From assembly GCF_016107575.1 (NCBI RefSeq), contig NZ_JABAST010000020.1:1-52712 (forward strand): a DNA stretch of 52,712 nt, given 5' to 3'. The stretch comes from Psychrobacter faecalis (lineage in GTDB: Bacteria > Pseudomonadota > Gammaproteobacteria > Pseudomonadales > Moraxellaceae). The position numbers and the translations under genes are program-made. The notes beneath the pieces were generated by a model, which saw only the letters and a list, made by a program, of their open reading frames with translations, was not told where the DNA came from and ran no database searches. Of this stretch, positions 1 through 8,515 are shown piece after piece; the stretch's first letter is position 1; every line of letters begins with the position of its first letter.

Positions 1-2
1 GA

Positions 3-110
3 GAATGGCTTTGCGAGTGCGGTGTCACTCATGACCGTGATATTAATGCGGCAAAGAATATTCTTGCGCTCGGGCTTGAGCGTCTAGTAGTAGGAATCCC
101 CTCACTTTAG
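3..110 (+). CDS. tnpB: TnpB (IS200/IS605-family RNA-guided nuclease), C-terminal fragment
   Basis: Only the last 35 codons are inside the window; the gene continues to the left. The frame reads [20 protein letters not shown] and ends in GIPSL-stop. This is the characteristic end of the TnpB/OrfB zinc-ribbon domain: the second CxC pair, followed by the HDRDxNAAxNIL signature that includes the last RuvC-III aspartate. TnpB is a compact RNA-guided DNA nuclease of IS200/IS605/IS1341-type elements and an ancestor of Cas12. Whether the full gene is intact, and whether a tnpA partner exists, cannot be seen. The fragment has no stop or frameshift before its natural end. Family call is firm; intactness is unknown. 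Confidence 0.9.
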   Translation, partial: EWLCECGVTHDRDINAAKNILALGLERLVVGIPSL

Positions 111-127
111 GGAGGAGAGGAAGTCAA
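93..127 (+). mobile_element. Right end of the tnpB element, probable omega-RNA 3' scaffold
   Basis: A short stem, CCTC (100-103) with GAGG (112-115), overlaps the tnpB stop codon. It is followed by a purine-rich stretch and TCAA at 124-127, the arrangement usual at IS200/IS605 right ends, where the hairpin lies just inside the cleavage site. In this family the end of tnpB also encodes the 3' part of the guide RNA, and the guide itself is the flanking DNA. If the boundary is 127, the guide here would begin GGCTGTTATTCC. The exact boundary is an inference; comparison with an empty site would settle it. Confidence 0.55.
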
Positions 128-363
128 GGCTGTTATTCCAAACCTATAAGTCAGAGTAAAAGGATAAATACGATTATTATCGTTGTAGTTTTGCTTTTAT
201 AAGCGTTGAGTTATGAAAAATGAGACAAACTTCGTTATACTCAAAATCTGAACCTTTTCTATTATTGGCATTTTGATAACTTTGGCATCTTGATAACTAT
301 TGCTACCTATTTCGTCGCTCGTTTTGTTTAGCGACTTTTCATTTTTGTATTTAAGGCTGTAAC

Positions 364-1605
364 ATGACCGTTACTCAAACTTCTAAACCTTTTGAACCTA
401 TTATTACCTCGTTATTGGATAACGACTTATATAAATTTACTATGTTGCAAGCCATGCTACATCAGTTTCCGCAGACCCATGGCGTTTATCGTTTTCGCTG
501 CCGTAATAACGAAGATACGCTGTATCCATTGGCGGATATCAAAGACGATTTAGAGCAACAGCTAGACAGCTTGTGTGAATTGCGATTCTTAGAAGATGAG
601 CTGGAGTATTTACGCGGATTGCGCTTTATGCGTTCAGACTTCGTTGATTATCTAGAATTGTTTAAGTTAAAGCGCCGTTTTATCACCGTTAGCACCGACG
701 AAAAAGGCCGCTTGTTTATTGACATCGAAGGGCCGATGATTCAGGCAATGTTTTTTGAAGTATTTGTCCTAGCCATTGTGAATGAGCTATATTTTAGTGC
801 TTTATCAAATGCCAGCGTTATTGAAGAAGGGCAACGTAGGCTAGATGAGAAAGTTGAGTTATTGCATCAGTATGCGGTAAAACAGGAAAAATATGATAAT
901 AATACACCGCCATTTATCGTCGCTGATTTTGGTACACGTAGACGCTTTAGCAAGGTTTGGCAAGCGCATGTGGTTGAGACTTTACATAACGCTGAACCGA
1001 AAATCGTCAGCGGTACGTCAAACGTTTATTTAGCAAAAAAACTCGGCATGACGCCAATTGGTACCATGGCACATGAGTTTATGCAGGCATTTCAGGCATT
1101 GGATGTGCGTTTGCGTGATTCACAAAAAGCGGCACTTGAAGCGTGGGTACATGAATATCGTGGTGATTTGGGTATTGCGCTGACCGACGTCGTTGGGATG
1201 GATGCATTTTTACGCGACTTTGATTTGTATTTTGCCAAGCTGTTCGATGGTCTGCGTCATGATAGCGGCGACCCGTATGTTTGGGGCGATAAGGCCATTG
1301 CGCATTATAAAAAATTAAAAATAGACCCAAGAACCAAGATTTTGACCTTTAGTGATGGATTGGATTTAAATAAGGCGTGGAATTTACATCAATATTTTAA
1401 AGGTCAAATAAGAACCAGCTTTGGCATTGGCACCAATTTGACCAACGATATGGGCATCACCCCGATAAATATCGTCCTAAAATTGGTTGAGTGCAATGGG
1501 CAGCCAGTTGCCAAATTGTCGGACAGCCCAGGCAAGACTATGATCAATAATGATACCTATCTTGCCTATTTGCGCCAAGTTTTTGAAGTCGATGAGCCAG
1601 AATAG
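364..1605 (+). CDS. pncB: Nicotinate phosphoribosyltransferase
   Basis: Makes nicotinate mononucleotide from nicotinate and PRPP with ATP hydrolysis, the first step of the Preiss-Handler NAD salvage pathway; cytoplasmic. The 413 residues match the usual length of proteobacterial PncB (about 400). The N-terminal [20 protein letters not shown] segment is typical, and PIGTMAHEF (histidine near residue 237) corresponds to the phosphorylated-histidine region of the family. [16 protein letters not shown] and [11 protein letters not shown] are the conserved substrate and phosphate-binding segments. The ATG at 364 begins directly before the conserved N terminus. It is convergent with xseB, the two stops being only 17 bp apart, and I see no hairpin terminator between them. 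Confidence 0.95.
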   Translation: MTVTQTSKPFEPIITSLLDNDLYKFTMLQAMLHQFPQTHGVYRFRCRNNEDTLYPLADIKDDLEQQLDSLCELRFLEDELEYLRGLRFMRSDFVDYLELFKLKRRFITVSTDEKGRLFIDIEGPMIQAMFFEVFVLAIVNELYFSALSNASVIEEGQRRLDEKVELLHQYAVKQEKYDNNTPPFIVADFGTRRRFSKVWQAHVVETLHNAEPKIVSGTSNVYLAKKLGMTPIGTMAHEFMQAFQALDVRLRDSQKAALEAWVHEYRGDLGIALTDVVGMDAFLRDFDLYFAKLFDGLRHDSGDPYVWGDKAIAHYKKLKIDPRTKILTFSDGLDLNKAWNLHQYFKGQIRTSFGIGTNLTNDMGITPINIVLKLVECNGQPVAKLSDSPGKTMINNDTYLAYLRQVFEVDEPE

Positions 1606-1622
1606 AGCTGACTTAATTTAGT

Positions 1623-1868
1623 TTAAATGTCACTGTTCTCTGTGCTATCTTCTTCGGCGAAAGCGGCATCTAACGCTTGCTGCACGGCATTGATACGGGT
1701 TTCGCAAACGCGATAAGCGGCAATCGATTCCTCAACCGTTGTCATCAGATTATCGATATCTGGCTCATCTTGTTGCTGTAGCTCAGCGGCATTGGTTTTT
1801 AGAATAACATAAGCTGCCTTAAAGGTCTTTGGGGCGGCTTTTTTACGTTTGCGAGTAGGGGTTGTCAT
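1623..1868 (-). CDS. xseB: Exodeoxyribonuclease VII small subunit
   Basis: Small subunit of exonuclease VII, which degrades single-stranded DNA in both directions; several XseB chains bind the coiled-coil tail of each XseA. The 81-residue size fits (E. coli XseB is 80). The helical-hairpin pattern fits too: FKAAYVILK at the start, then a run of acidic residues, and YRVCETRINAVQQALDAAF matching the usual second helix. The N terminus is Lys-rich (RKRKKAAPK). It lies downstream of xseA on the same strand, but 196 bp away, with a structured repeat (1962-2035) in the gap, so tight co-transcription is less certain than in genomes where the genes abut. Confidence 0.85.
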   Translation of the reverse strand: MTTPTRKRKKAAPKTFKAAYVILKTNAAELQQQDEPDIDNLMTTVEESIAAYRVCETRINAVQQALDAAFAEEDSTENSDI

Positions 1869-1961
1869 AAGGTTTCCTAATATTCACATTAGTTTAAGAA
1901 AAAAACATAGAAAGAAAAGTAGATAAAAAGTTGTTAAATATTTTAGTTTCAGGAGTCTGCT

Positions 1962-2035
1962 GCTGTTATAAATTTTCCTTGCTTGCTGTGTGACTTCGTC
2001 ACTGTTCGAGGCTACGCAAAATTTATCCCAACAGC
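1962..2035 (+). repeat. Structured repeat, copy A
   Basis: Imperfect inverted repeat: GCTGTTATAAATTTT (1962-1976) pairs with AAAATTTAT (2018-2026) and AACAGC (2030-2035), leaving CCC bulged. The loop contains CCTTGCTTGCTGT, a perfect GTGAC-TTC-GTCAC hairpin, and GAGGCTACG. The same layout with different stem bases occurs at 15255-15316 and 42699-42764. A T-run (ATTTTTA) follows about 5 nt after the stem. It sits between xseA and xseB. Function unknown: it could be a REP- or MITE-like repeat or a small structured RNA. Confidence 0.75.
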
Positions 2036-2064
2036 TGTGTATTTTTATGGCAAACAGACTATAA

Positions 2065-3591
2065 CTAATTGGTCTTCACATCAATAATCTGTGCTTTTGC
2101 CTTACCATCTTTTAAGATGATATGTACCGTTTTCTCAGCATAAAGTTGCGTACTGCTGGTCAGTATCTGCTTGTCTTTTGCATCAGTGAGCATGGTGTAG
2201 CCTTGTTTAAGCACGCGAGAAGGACGATGCAAGAGCACAATATCGCGCAGATATTCGCTATCACGTCGTGCTTGTAGCAACTGCTGCTGCGCACTATGTA
2301 TAATCGTCTTTTTTTGGTTTTGGCTATAACTTGATGCAATGGTTAATTGCTGATAAGCAGAATTTTGAGTTTGGACTCGCAGCTCACTGGTTCGTCTGGC
2401 TGCTTGTTTGACTTGGCGCTGGGCACTTTGCTGAATACTCTGCCAAGCATAATCACTGTCTTTTTGCAGGGCGGTCAGTTGACCAATCGTTTGCGACTGA
2501 ATGTGACTCAACTGGCGTGTCGTTTGTTGCTCAGCGATATTCAGTTGACGCTGCGCTGCTTGTTTGATTTGCGCTTGGTATTGCAGCGTTTGCGTGACGA
2601 GCTGGGCTAAATGCGCCATGATAGCGGCAATCACTTTTGATGGCGTATCAAAGCTGGTATGCGCCACTTCATCTAAAATCACTTTATCACGCTCATGACC
2701 GATACCAACCCAGACAGGGATAGGCTGCTCGGCAACGAGGGCAGCAAGCTCATAATCATTGAGATACGCCAAATCACCAACCGCGCCGCCACCACGGATA
2801 ATGACTAACAAATCTGGCAGGCGTTGATAGGTGTCGTAAAACTGCTGCTGGGCGCTGACGATAGCTTGTCGGATTTCACTTGGTGCGTGATTGCCCTGAA
2901 AGGTGGCGTGATGGTAATGGAAATGACAGGCACCTGTACGAGCTAAGCGGTCCGCATCGGCTTGAAAGTCGCCCAATCCCGCTGCTTTTTCAGGGGCAAT
3001 GACTAAGACATGTTCGATATCAAATGGGACGGGTAGCTGCTGATTGAGGTTTAATAAGCCTTCGCCAGTCAAGCGGTCGACCATCTCCGCGTATTGCCGC
3101 GCCAAGTCGCCTAACGTATAGCTTGGGTCGATATCTTCAATAGTCAGTGAGAAACCGTATTGTGCATGAAAGCCTGCCGATACTTTGAGTAATACGGTCA
3201 AATCACGGTCAAGCGGCATACCGGTTGCGCGCTCAAACTTTGCTAAGACGCGCGCCGCTTTAAAGCGCCAAAGATTACCACGGCAGCTGGCAATAACTTT
3301 GCCGTCGTCATCTTTTTCTGCCAGCTCAAAGTAATAATGCCCACCTTTGCTTGATAGGTTGCGAATTTCAGCTTTAACCCATACGCGGTGATTAAAGGTC
3401 TGTTTGATGACCATATCGACCGCCGACAAGTAATCACTTAGGCGTAAAACCGTATCTTCTAAACTGACTTCCAGACTGTTTTCTTGCTCAGCCAGTTCAG
3501 CTTCCAAGGTCGCTAAATCTTTGGCAGGCACCAAAACTTTGTCTTTTTTAGAGCTGGCTTGTTTCATATTTGCTAGATTGGGTTTGCGCAT
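2065..3591 (-). CDS. xseA: Exodeoxyribonuclease VII large subunit
   Basis: Catalytic subunit of exonuclease VII, which acts on single-stranded DNA in mismatch repair and damage processing. After a roughly 45-residue charged N-terminal extension comes the OB-fold DNA-binding domain (VWVKAEIRNLSSKGGHYYFEL). The catalytic core follows with IIRGGGAVGDLAYLNDYELA and WVGIGHERDKVILDEVAHTS, and then a long Gln/Ala-rich coiled coil that normally carries XseB subunits. At 508 residues it is longer than E. coli XseA (456), mainly because of the N-terminal extension. A second ATG eight codons in (MKQASS) is a possible start. It precedes xseB on the same strand. Confidence 0.95.
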   Translation of the reverse strand: MRKPNLANMKQASSKKDKVLVPAKDLATLEAELAEQENSLEVSLEDTVLRLSDYLSAVDMVIKQTFNHRVWVKAEIRNLSSKGGHYYFELAEKDDDGKVIASCRGNLWRFKAARVLAKFERATGMPLDRDLTVLLKVSAGFHAQYGFSLTIEDIDPSYTLGDLARQYAEMVDRLTGEGLLNLNQQLPVPFDIEHVLVIAPEKAAGLGDFQADADRLARTGACHFHYHHATFQGNHAPSEIRQAIVSAQQQFYDTYQRLPDLLVIIRGGGAVGDLAYLNDYELAALVAEQPIPVWVGIGHERDKVILDEVAHTSFDTPSKVIAAIMAHLAQLVTQTLQYQAQIKQAAQRQLNIAEQQTTRQLSHIQSQTIGQLTALQKDSDYAWQSIQQSAQRQVKQAARRTSELRVQTQNSAYQQLTIASSYSQNQKKTIIHSAQQQLLQARRDSEYLRDIVLLHRPSRVLKQGYTMLTDAKDKQILTSSTQLYAEKTVHIILKDGKAKAQIIDVKTN

Positions 3592-3799
3592 AAGAGGAGA
3601 CCAAAGGTAATCGAGGCTGAAAGGTTAACGACGTTAGATTAACTCATCAAAGTAAAGGTTGCAGGTATAAAAGACCAGACAGGATAGTTTACCCCAAAAG
3701 TGCCGCTACAAAAAGTAAAGCCAATAAGCCGCGATAAATATAGATGAATATAATAGCTATCTCACAAACTTATTGGCTAAAGGCTAAATAATGACGGCT

Positions 3800-4168
3800 T
3801 TATTGGCAACGAAAATTAATCATGTACTCATAATCATCTTTACGTGATAAATCTGGCGTGCCCGTCCCAAAGATTGAACCGATGACCGCGCCCGCTTGTC
3901 CGACCATACGGCCCGTTTGCTCATTTAAAATACCGTTATATTTGACTTTATCATCAACGATAATCACTTGTTTTCTTCCGCAAGTTTTTTGCGCACTGTC
4001 TATCGCATTTTGCTGGGCTTTTACTTTGCTCTCAGCGATGCCTGTGGTTTCATAAATCGAGTTAGCGCGCTGAATTACCGGTGAAGAAGGCGTGCTTTGA
4101 CAGGCACTCAAAGCCAGAGCCGCAGCCAGTGTTGCTGTTAAAGTAGCGGTTTTATTAAAAATATTCAT
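3800..4168 (-). CDS. Small glycine-zipper-type lipoprotein, unknown function
   Basis: A 122-residue protein with a lipoprotein signal peptide: basic start, hydrophobic stretch rich in Ala and Leu, and lipobox LSAC with Cys at about residue 23, so it should be lipidated and sent to the inner or outer membrane. The mature part contains KVKAQQNAIDSAQKTC and a glycine-rich helix, GQAGAVIGSIFGTG, like the glycine zippers of small envelope proteins, then ends YMINFRCQ. Two cysteines remain in the mature chain and could form a disulphide. A short purine stretch (AAAGGAAAC) lies upstream of the ATG as a ribosome site. I do not recognise a characterised homologue. Confidence 0.75.
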   Translation of the reverse strand: MNIFNKTATLTATLAAALALSACQSTPSSPVIQRANSIYETTGIAESKVKAQQNAIDSAQKTCGRKQVIIVDDKVKYNGILNEQTGRMVGQAGAVIGSIFGTGTPDLSRKDDYEYMINFRCQ

Positions 4169-4352
4169 AATAGTTTCCTTTTTCCTATAAGTTCAATATA
4201 TTACTCGACAACTTGTATGAATCTAACGTATTGCGACAAGGAGTGTCTAGGCGGTTATTGTGTGCAACGTTGCAGGTACACAGCAAATTACTTGAAATAT
4301 AAACCATATCTAGGATAATTGAGGTATTCACCTTTAACCAATAAGTAAATTT

Positions 4353-5018
4353 ATGCAACTGATTCCTGCTCCTGCTGGCGTGCTCGAAGTCGACGCGCTA
4401 TGGCAACAAGACAATCCTAAAGATGCGAATACCGATACAGTGGCGCTGCTTTGTCATCCCAATCCGTTATTTGAAGGCACGATGAACAATAAAGTGGTCA
4501 CGACCATGTATCGTTTTGGGCGTGATAGCGGCATGCATGTGGTACGTTTTAACTTTCGCGGCGTTGGCCAGTCAACCGGCGAGCACGACTACGCAGATGG
4601 TGAAGTAGTCGATGCGATGACCGTGCTACAATGGATTGCAGAGCAGACCAACGCTCGTAAGCTATGGCTAGGTGGCTTCTCCTTTGGTGGTTATGTGATA
4701 GCACGTGTCGCTGAGCAAGTCATGGTAGCGCCGCATATTTGGGGACTGGGTGATTTTGAAATAGCAAACGTCGCGCTTATCGCGCCCTCAGTCGAAAAAA
4801 ATGACAGCAGTGATATCACTTTACCCATTGATAAAACCTTTGAGATATATGGTAATGCTGATGAAGTGATTGACCCAAATAATATGCAAGCATTCGCTGA
4901 GCGTTTAGGACTGGACGTTAGTATCGTTGATGGTGCTGGGCATTTTTTCCATGGACGTTTATCTGAGCTAAAAGGTTTGTTGGAAGAGCATAGTTTTGGC
5001 TCTAAAGAGTCGCAGTAA
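4353..5018 (+). CDS. Alpha/beta hydrolase of the small dienelactone-hydrolase-like type
   Basis: A 221-residue cytoplasmic hydrolase without signal peptide. Visible family features are LLCHPNPLFEGTMNNKVV after strand 3, NFRGVGQSTGEHD in the oxyanion region, and the nucleophile elbow GFSFGGYV with Ser at about residue 111. The acid is probably in the EIYGNADEVIDPNNM segment and the catalytic His is in VDGAGHFFHGRL. This is the common proteobacterial family of CHPNP-containing hydrolases; the substrate is not known. It precedes zapE by 68 bp on the same strand and may be co-transcribed with it. Confidence 0.8.
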   Translation: MQLIPAPAGVLEVDALWQQDNPKDANTDTVALLCHPNPLFEGTMNNKVVTTMYRFGRDSGMHVVRFNFRGVGQSTGEHDYADGEVVDAMTVLQWIAEQTNARKLWLGGFSFGGYVIARVAEQVMVAPHIWGLGDFEIANVALIAPSVEKNDSSDITLPIDKTFEIYGNADEVIDPNNMQAFAERLGLDVSIVDGAGHFFHGRLSELKGLLEEHSFGSKESQ

Positions 5019-5086
5019 AACCAGCTGGTGTCTTAACCAATTTATCTAAGCATACTTTTAGCTTTTTATATTTATTTTGTCTAATA

Positions 5087-6205
5087 ATGAGTCGTATTAT
5101 GAGTTTATCTCCCTTGCAACGTTATGAGCAGGCCATTAGCACTGATGAGTTTACTCGAGATGAGCAGCAATATCAGGCAATGAGCTATTTAGATGGGTTG
5201 TATCATCAGCTTAATGATAGCGTGGCGCAAAAAAAAGGCTTTTTTAGCTTTTTAAAGTCAAAACCTGCGGCTCCCAAAGGTTTGTATATGTGGGGCGGGG
5301 TGGGGCGCGGTAAAACGTGGATGATGGATATGTTTTACGACTCTTTGACCATTGAGCGTAAGATGCGCCAGCATTTTCACCACTTCATGCAGCGCGTCCA
5401 TCAAGAGCTAAATAATCTACAAGGTCAAAGCGATCCGCTAGAAAAAGTCGCGGATATCATTTATGCAGAAGCACTGATTATCTGTTTTGATGAGTTTTTT
5501 GTCTCCAACGTCTCAGATGCGATGATTTTAGGTGATTTGTTTACCATGCTATTTAATCGCGGCGTGACTTTGGTCGCCACATCAAACATTGAACCAGCAG
5601 GGCTTTATAAAGATGGTCTACACCGTGATCGCTTTATGCCAGCTATCGCCGAAGTTGAGCGTCACACCACAGTGATGAATATTGACTCTGGTATTGATTA
5701 TCGCCTGCGTGTCTTACAGCAAGCGGAGTTATATGAGTCGCCGTTGACTAAGGCCAATCACCACTGGCTTGCCAACCGTTTCGCTAGCTTGTCTAACAAT
5801 CAAAAAATCAGCAACGCGCCTATTACCATCAATGGTCGCGAAATCAAAATCAATGCCCGTACCGAAGATATTTTATTTTGTGACTTCCGTCATTTGTGTA
5901 TGGAGCCACGCTCAGCGTCTGATTTTATCGAGATTGCCAAAGAATTTAGCACGGTGTTAATCAATTCTGTGCCCGCTTTAGATGATGATTTGCGCGATCC
6001 GACCCGCCGTTTTATTTATCTGGTTGATGAGTTTTATGATCGCCGTGTCAAACTGTTGGTAAGAGCAGAGCAGCCAATTCTCGAGCTCTATCAAGGACAA
6101 AAATTGGCCTTTGAGATTGAGCGGACGCGCTCACGCCTGCTTGAGATGCAGTCAGAAGATTATTTGCGCATGGACCATCGCATCGAAGGCTCAGAAGCGG
6201 CGTAA
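5087..6205 (+). CDS. zapE: Cell division protein ZapE, AFG1-like ATPase
   Basis: P-loop ATPase that associates with the Z-ring at constriction in E. coli and is related to mitochondrial AFG1/LACE1. Walker A is GGVGRGKT (residues 70-77), Walker B is IICFDE (131-136), and the sensor region LVATSNIEP and the conserved LYLVDEFYDR-like C-terminal segment are present. The 372 residues match E. coli ZapE (375). Two in-frame ATGs lie four codons apart at the start (MSRIM); the first was kept. It is cytoplasmic and membrane-peripheral. The nitroreductase gene follows 45 bp downstream. Confidence 0.93.
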   Translation: MSRIMSLSPLQRYEQAISTDEFTRDEQQYQAMSYLDGLYHQLNDSVAQKKGFFSFLKSKPAAPKGLYMWGGVGRGKTWMMDMFYDSLTIERKMRQHFHHFMQRVHQELNNLQGQSDPLEKVADIIYAEALIICFDEFFVSNVSDAMILGDLFTMLFNRGVTLVATSNIEPAGLYKDGLHRDRFMPAIAEVERHTTVMNIDSGIDYRLRVLQQAELYESPLTKANHHWLANRFASLSNNQKISNAPITINGREIKINARTEDILFCDFRHLCMEPRSASDFIEIAKEFSTVLINSVPALDDDLRDPTRRFIYLVDEFYDRRVKLLVRAEQPILELYQGQKLAFEIERTRSRLLEMQSEDYLRMDHRIEGSEAA

Positions 6206-6250
6206 GGCATATCGCTAATGCATTTACATAATAATAAATAAGGATAAAAT

Positions 6251-6925
6251 ATGAATAGTTCTGAAGATAATATGGATAATAGCAACGAACTGAACAGTGA
6301 TAGTGAAGAAAATCAAGCCGAAAGCCCGAGAGGGGCAAACGCGCAAGTAACCGATGAGCAACTGATTAACTGGATTAAATCAAGACGTAGTATCGGCAAT
6401 TTGAGCATTCCTGCACCGACAGAAAGCCAGATTAGAGCAGCTATTGATTGTGCGGTTACCGCGCCTGATCATAAAAAACTGCGTCCGTGGCGCTTTATCG
6501 TTACCCAAGGTAATGCGCGTCACGACTTGGGCCGTGCTTTTTTAGCAGCTGCTGAAGCACAAGCGGCGCAAGAGGGCGAAGAGCTGTCTGAGAAATCACG
6601 CAAGAAAACCTACAATATGCCGCTGCGTGCGCCCGTTATTATTACAGTCGTCACCCACATGCAAGTGCATAAAAAAGTGCCACCTTTTGAGCAAATGCTC
6701 AGTGCAGGTGCAGCAGTGCAAAACCTTATTTTGGCACTACAAGCTCAGGGCTTTAGTACGGTTTGGCGTACGGGATTATTGGCCAATGAGCCTGCCGTCA
6801 AAGCCTATTTTGACGTTGGCACAGATGATTATGTCACGGCTTTTGTTTATACTGGCAGCAGTCCTTGCGATATGCCAACGCGCAAGCCGATTGATATTGA
6901 GCCATTACTGCGTTTTGAGTCATAG
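6251..6925 (+). CDS. Nitroreductase family protein (YdjA-like)
   Basis: FMN-dependent oxidoreductase fold. The core starts at about residue 36 with LINWIKSRRSIGNLS, the usual FMN-phosphate-binding segment, followed by APDHKKLRPWRFIV, the RAPVIITVV strand, and SAGAAVQNLILALQAQGFSTVWRTG, which matches the conserved dimer-interface helix and glycine-rich loop. The spacing and the RPWRF element resemble single-domain YdjA-type proteins rather than NfsA. The first 35 residues are an acidic Asn/Glu/Ser-rich extension, probably disordered. The true substrate is unknown. The ATG at 6251 has AAGGATAAA just upstream as a ribosome-binding site. Confidence 0.85.
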   Translation: MNSSEDNMDNSNELNSDSEENQAESPRGANAQVTDEQLINWIKSRRSIGNLSIPAPTESQIRAAIDCAVTAPDHKKLRPWRFIVTQGNARHDLGRAFLAAAEAQAAQEGEELSEKSRKKTYNMPLRAPVIITVVTHMQVHKKVPPFEQMLSAGAAVQNLILALQAQGFSTVWRTGLLANEPAVKAYFDVGTDDYVTAFVYTGSSPCDMPTRKPIDIEPLLRFES

Positions 6926-7004
6926 CGTCGAGACAGGTCTATGATTACGGCGATGTTTCAATAAGGTAATGGCTGTCATAACGCGACACAGCAAAGCAAA
7001 ACAA

Positions 7005-7040
7005 TGACCAAACTGGTCACGTTATTTCAATAAAATAACG
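7005..7040. promoter_or_regulatory. Two adjacent palindromes upstream of gpsA
   Basis: TGACCA-AAC-TGGTCA at 7005-7019 is a perfect 6+6 dyad, and CGTTATTT-CAATA-AAATAACG at 7020-7040 is a perfect 8+8 dyad directly beside it. No T-run follows, so a factor-independent terminator is unlikely. The first dyad has the size of a dimeric-repressor operator and lies 40-54 bp upstream of the proposed gpsA -35. Role is inferred only. Confidence 0.4.
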
Positions 7041-7058
7041 GTTCTATATCAATAATTG

Positions 7059-7089
7059 TTGAAACATACCGTCAATCTCACTGTATACT
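7059..7089 (+). promoter_or_regulatory. Possible sigma-70 promoter of gpsA
   Basis: TTGAAA at 7059-7064 and TATACT at 7084-7089, each matching most of the consensus, are separated by 19 bp, somewhat longer than the optimal 17. They lie 50 bp upstream of the gpsA ATG. Confidence 0.35.
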
Positions 7090-7138
7090 CAGCACAAATT
7101 CTAATCATAATTCAGTCAGTCAATACGGATAAAATAAT

Positions 7139-8425
7139 ATGACCAGCGCTAATGATAAAAAGACAGATGCAAATATAGAGGACAGTCAAACAGATGACAA
7201 AGGGGCTGAAAAACAAAACAGTTTGCTATCCGGTATCATTGAGCGTGCCACCAAATCTGGGCTTGGACGTAAGAAGTTAAATCCTAGCGCGGTTGAATCT
7301 GCGGTGGCAAAAAATATGGCAGAAATCCATAACAATCCAACCAAATTGCGTTTGGCATTTTTAGGTGGCGGTAGCTTTGGTACGGCGATGGCAAACTTGG
7401 CTGCTCGTAATGGCTGTGATACCACGCTGTGGGTACGCAATAAACGTACTGTTAAGGCTATGGCAAAGACGCAGACCAATAAAAAATATCTGCCCGGTTA
7501 TAAGCTTGATGATCGCCTCAAATACAGCCACGATTTACAAGCGGCGGTCAAAGATACCGATATTATTTTTATCGCTGTCCCAGGCCTCGCGTTTCGCGAA
7601 ACCCTTAAAAGCATCGCGCCCTTTATTAGCGGGCAATCTATTGTCTCTTTAACCAAGGGTATGGAAAAAGATACCTTTGCTTTGATGAGTGATATTATTA
7701 AAGATGAGCTGCCGGAAGTAAATTTTGGCGTGATGTCAGGGCCAAATCTCGCCATTGAGATCATGAAAAATATGCCGTCTGCTACGGTCATTGCCAGTGA
7801 CTCTGAGCCACTACGCCATGCGGTACAAGCAGCATTACATAGTGCTTTCTTTAGAGTGTTTGCCAGTGATGATGTTCGCGGTGTTGAGCTTGGTGGCGCG
7901 CTAAAAAATATTTATGCCATTGCCATGGGAATGGCGGCAGCTTATGAAGTCGGTGAAAATACCAAAGCCATGATATTAACGCGCGGTTTAGCGGAAATGA
8001 GCCGTTTTGGTGTCCATGCCGGTGCCAATCCGCTGACCTTTTTAGGTCTGTCGGGTGTCGGTGATTTATATGCCACTTGTAGCTCAGAGCTGAGCCGCAA
8101 TTACCGTATTGGTAATATGCTCGGTCGCGGTATGACCATTGATGCGGCGGTCAAAAAATTGGGTCAAACCGCTGAAGGCGTCAACACCATTCAGCAAGTA
8201 CATGAAAAAGCCACCAAAGAAGGCATTTATATGCCGATTACCCATGCGCTTCATGCAGTCATTTATGAAGACAAAGCGGCACTTGGCGTTGCTTTACATC
8301 TTATGGAAGCGGGCTTCCGTAGTGATGTTGAGTTTGTCATGGAGCATGACCATAGTAATGCGGCACTAACGGCGCAAATGCAAACAGCAAGCAAGACTAA
8401 GCATAAAAAAGACGAAAATAAGTAA
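7139..8425 (+). CDS. gpsA: Glycerol-3-phosphate dehydrogenase [NAD(P)+] with N-terminal extension
   Basis: Reduces dihydroxyacetone phosphate to sn-glycerol-3-phosphate, the backbone for phospholipid synthesis; cytoplasmic. The Rossmann motif FLGGGSFGTAMANLAA starts near residue 74. FIAVPGLAFRETL, SLTKGMEKDT and the catalytic-lysine region ELGGALKNIYAIAMGMAAA are all present, as is LSGVGDLYATCSSELSRNYR. The family core begins about 68 residues in. The preceding stretch is charged and Lys/Asp-rich with no domain I recognise, and the C-terminal tail is also Lys-rich. E. coli GpsA is 339 residues against 428 here. The sixA gene follows 90 bp downstream. Confidence 0.95.
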   Translation: MTSANDKKTDANIEDSQTDDKGAEKQNSLLSGIIERATKSGLGRKKLNPSAVESAVAKNMAEIHNNPTKLRLAFLGGGSFGTAMANLAARNGCDTTLWVRNKRTVKAMAKTQTNKKYLPGYKLDDRLKYSHDLQAAVKDTDIIFIAVPGLAFRETLKSIAPFISGQSIVSLTKGMEKDTFALMSDIIKDELPEVNFGVMSGPNLAIEIMKNMPSATVIASDSEPLRHAVQAALHSAFFRVFASDDVRGVELGGALKNIYAIAMGMAAAYEVGENTKAMILTRGLAEMSRFGVHAGANPLTFLGLSGVGDLYATCSSELSRNYRIGNMLGRGMTIDAAVKKLGQTAEGVNTIQQVHEKATKEGIYMPITHALHAVIYEDKAALGVALHLMEAGFRSDVEFVMEHDHSNAALTAQMQTASKTKHKKDENK

Positions 8426-8515
8426 AGCGTTTAGCAGAATGTAGCTATTTCATTGTTAACATTACTTTATCATCAAAATAGTCAGGTAAACGTAACACAC
8501 AAGGTGGTTAAGATT

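Noticed and set aside
6048..6338. 96-codon minus-strand frame across zapE and the nitroreductase start
   Set aside because: Overlaps two well-supported genes on the other strand and has no recognisable domain.
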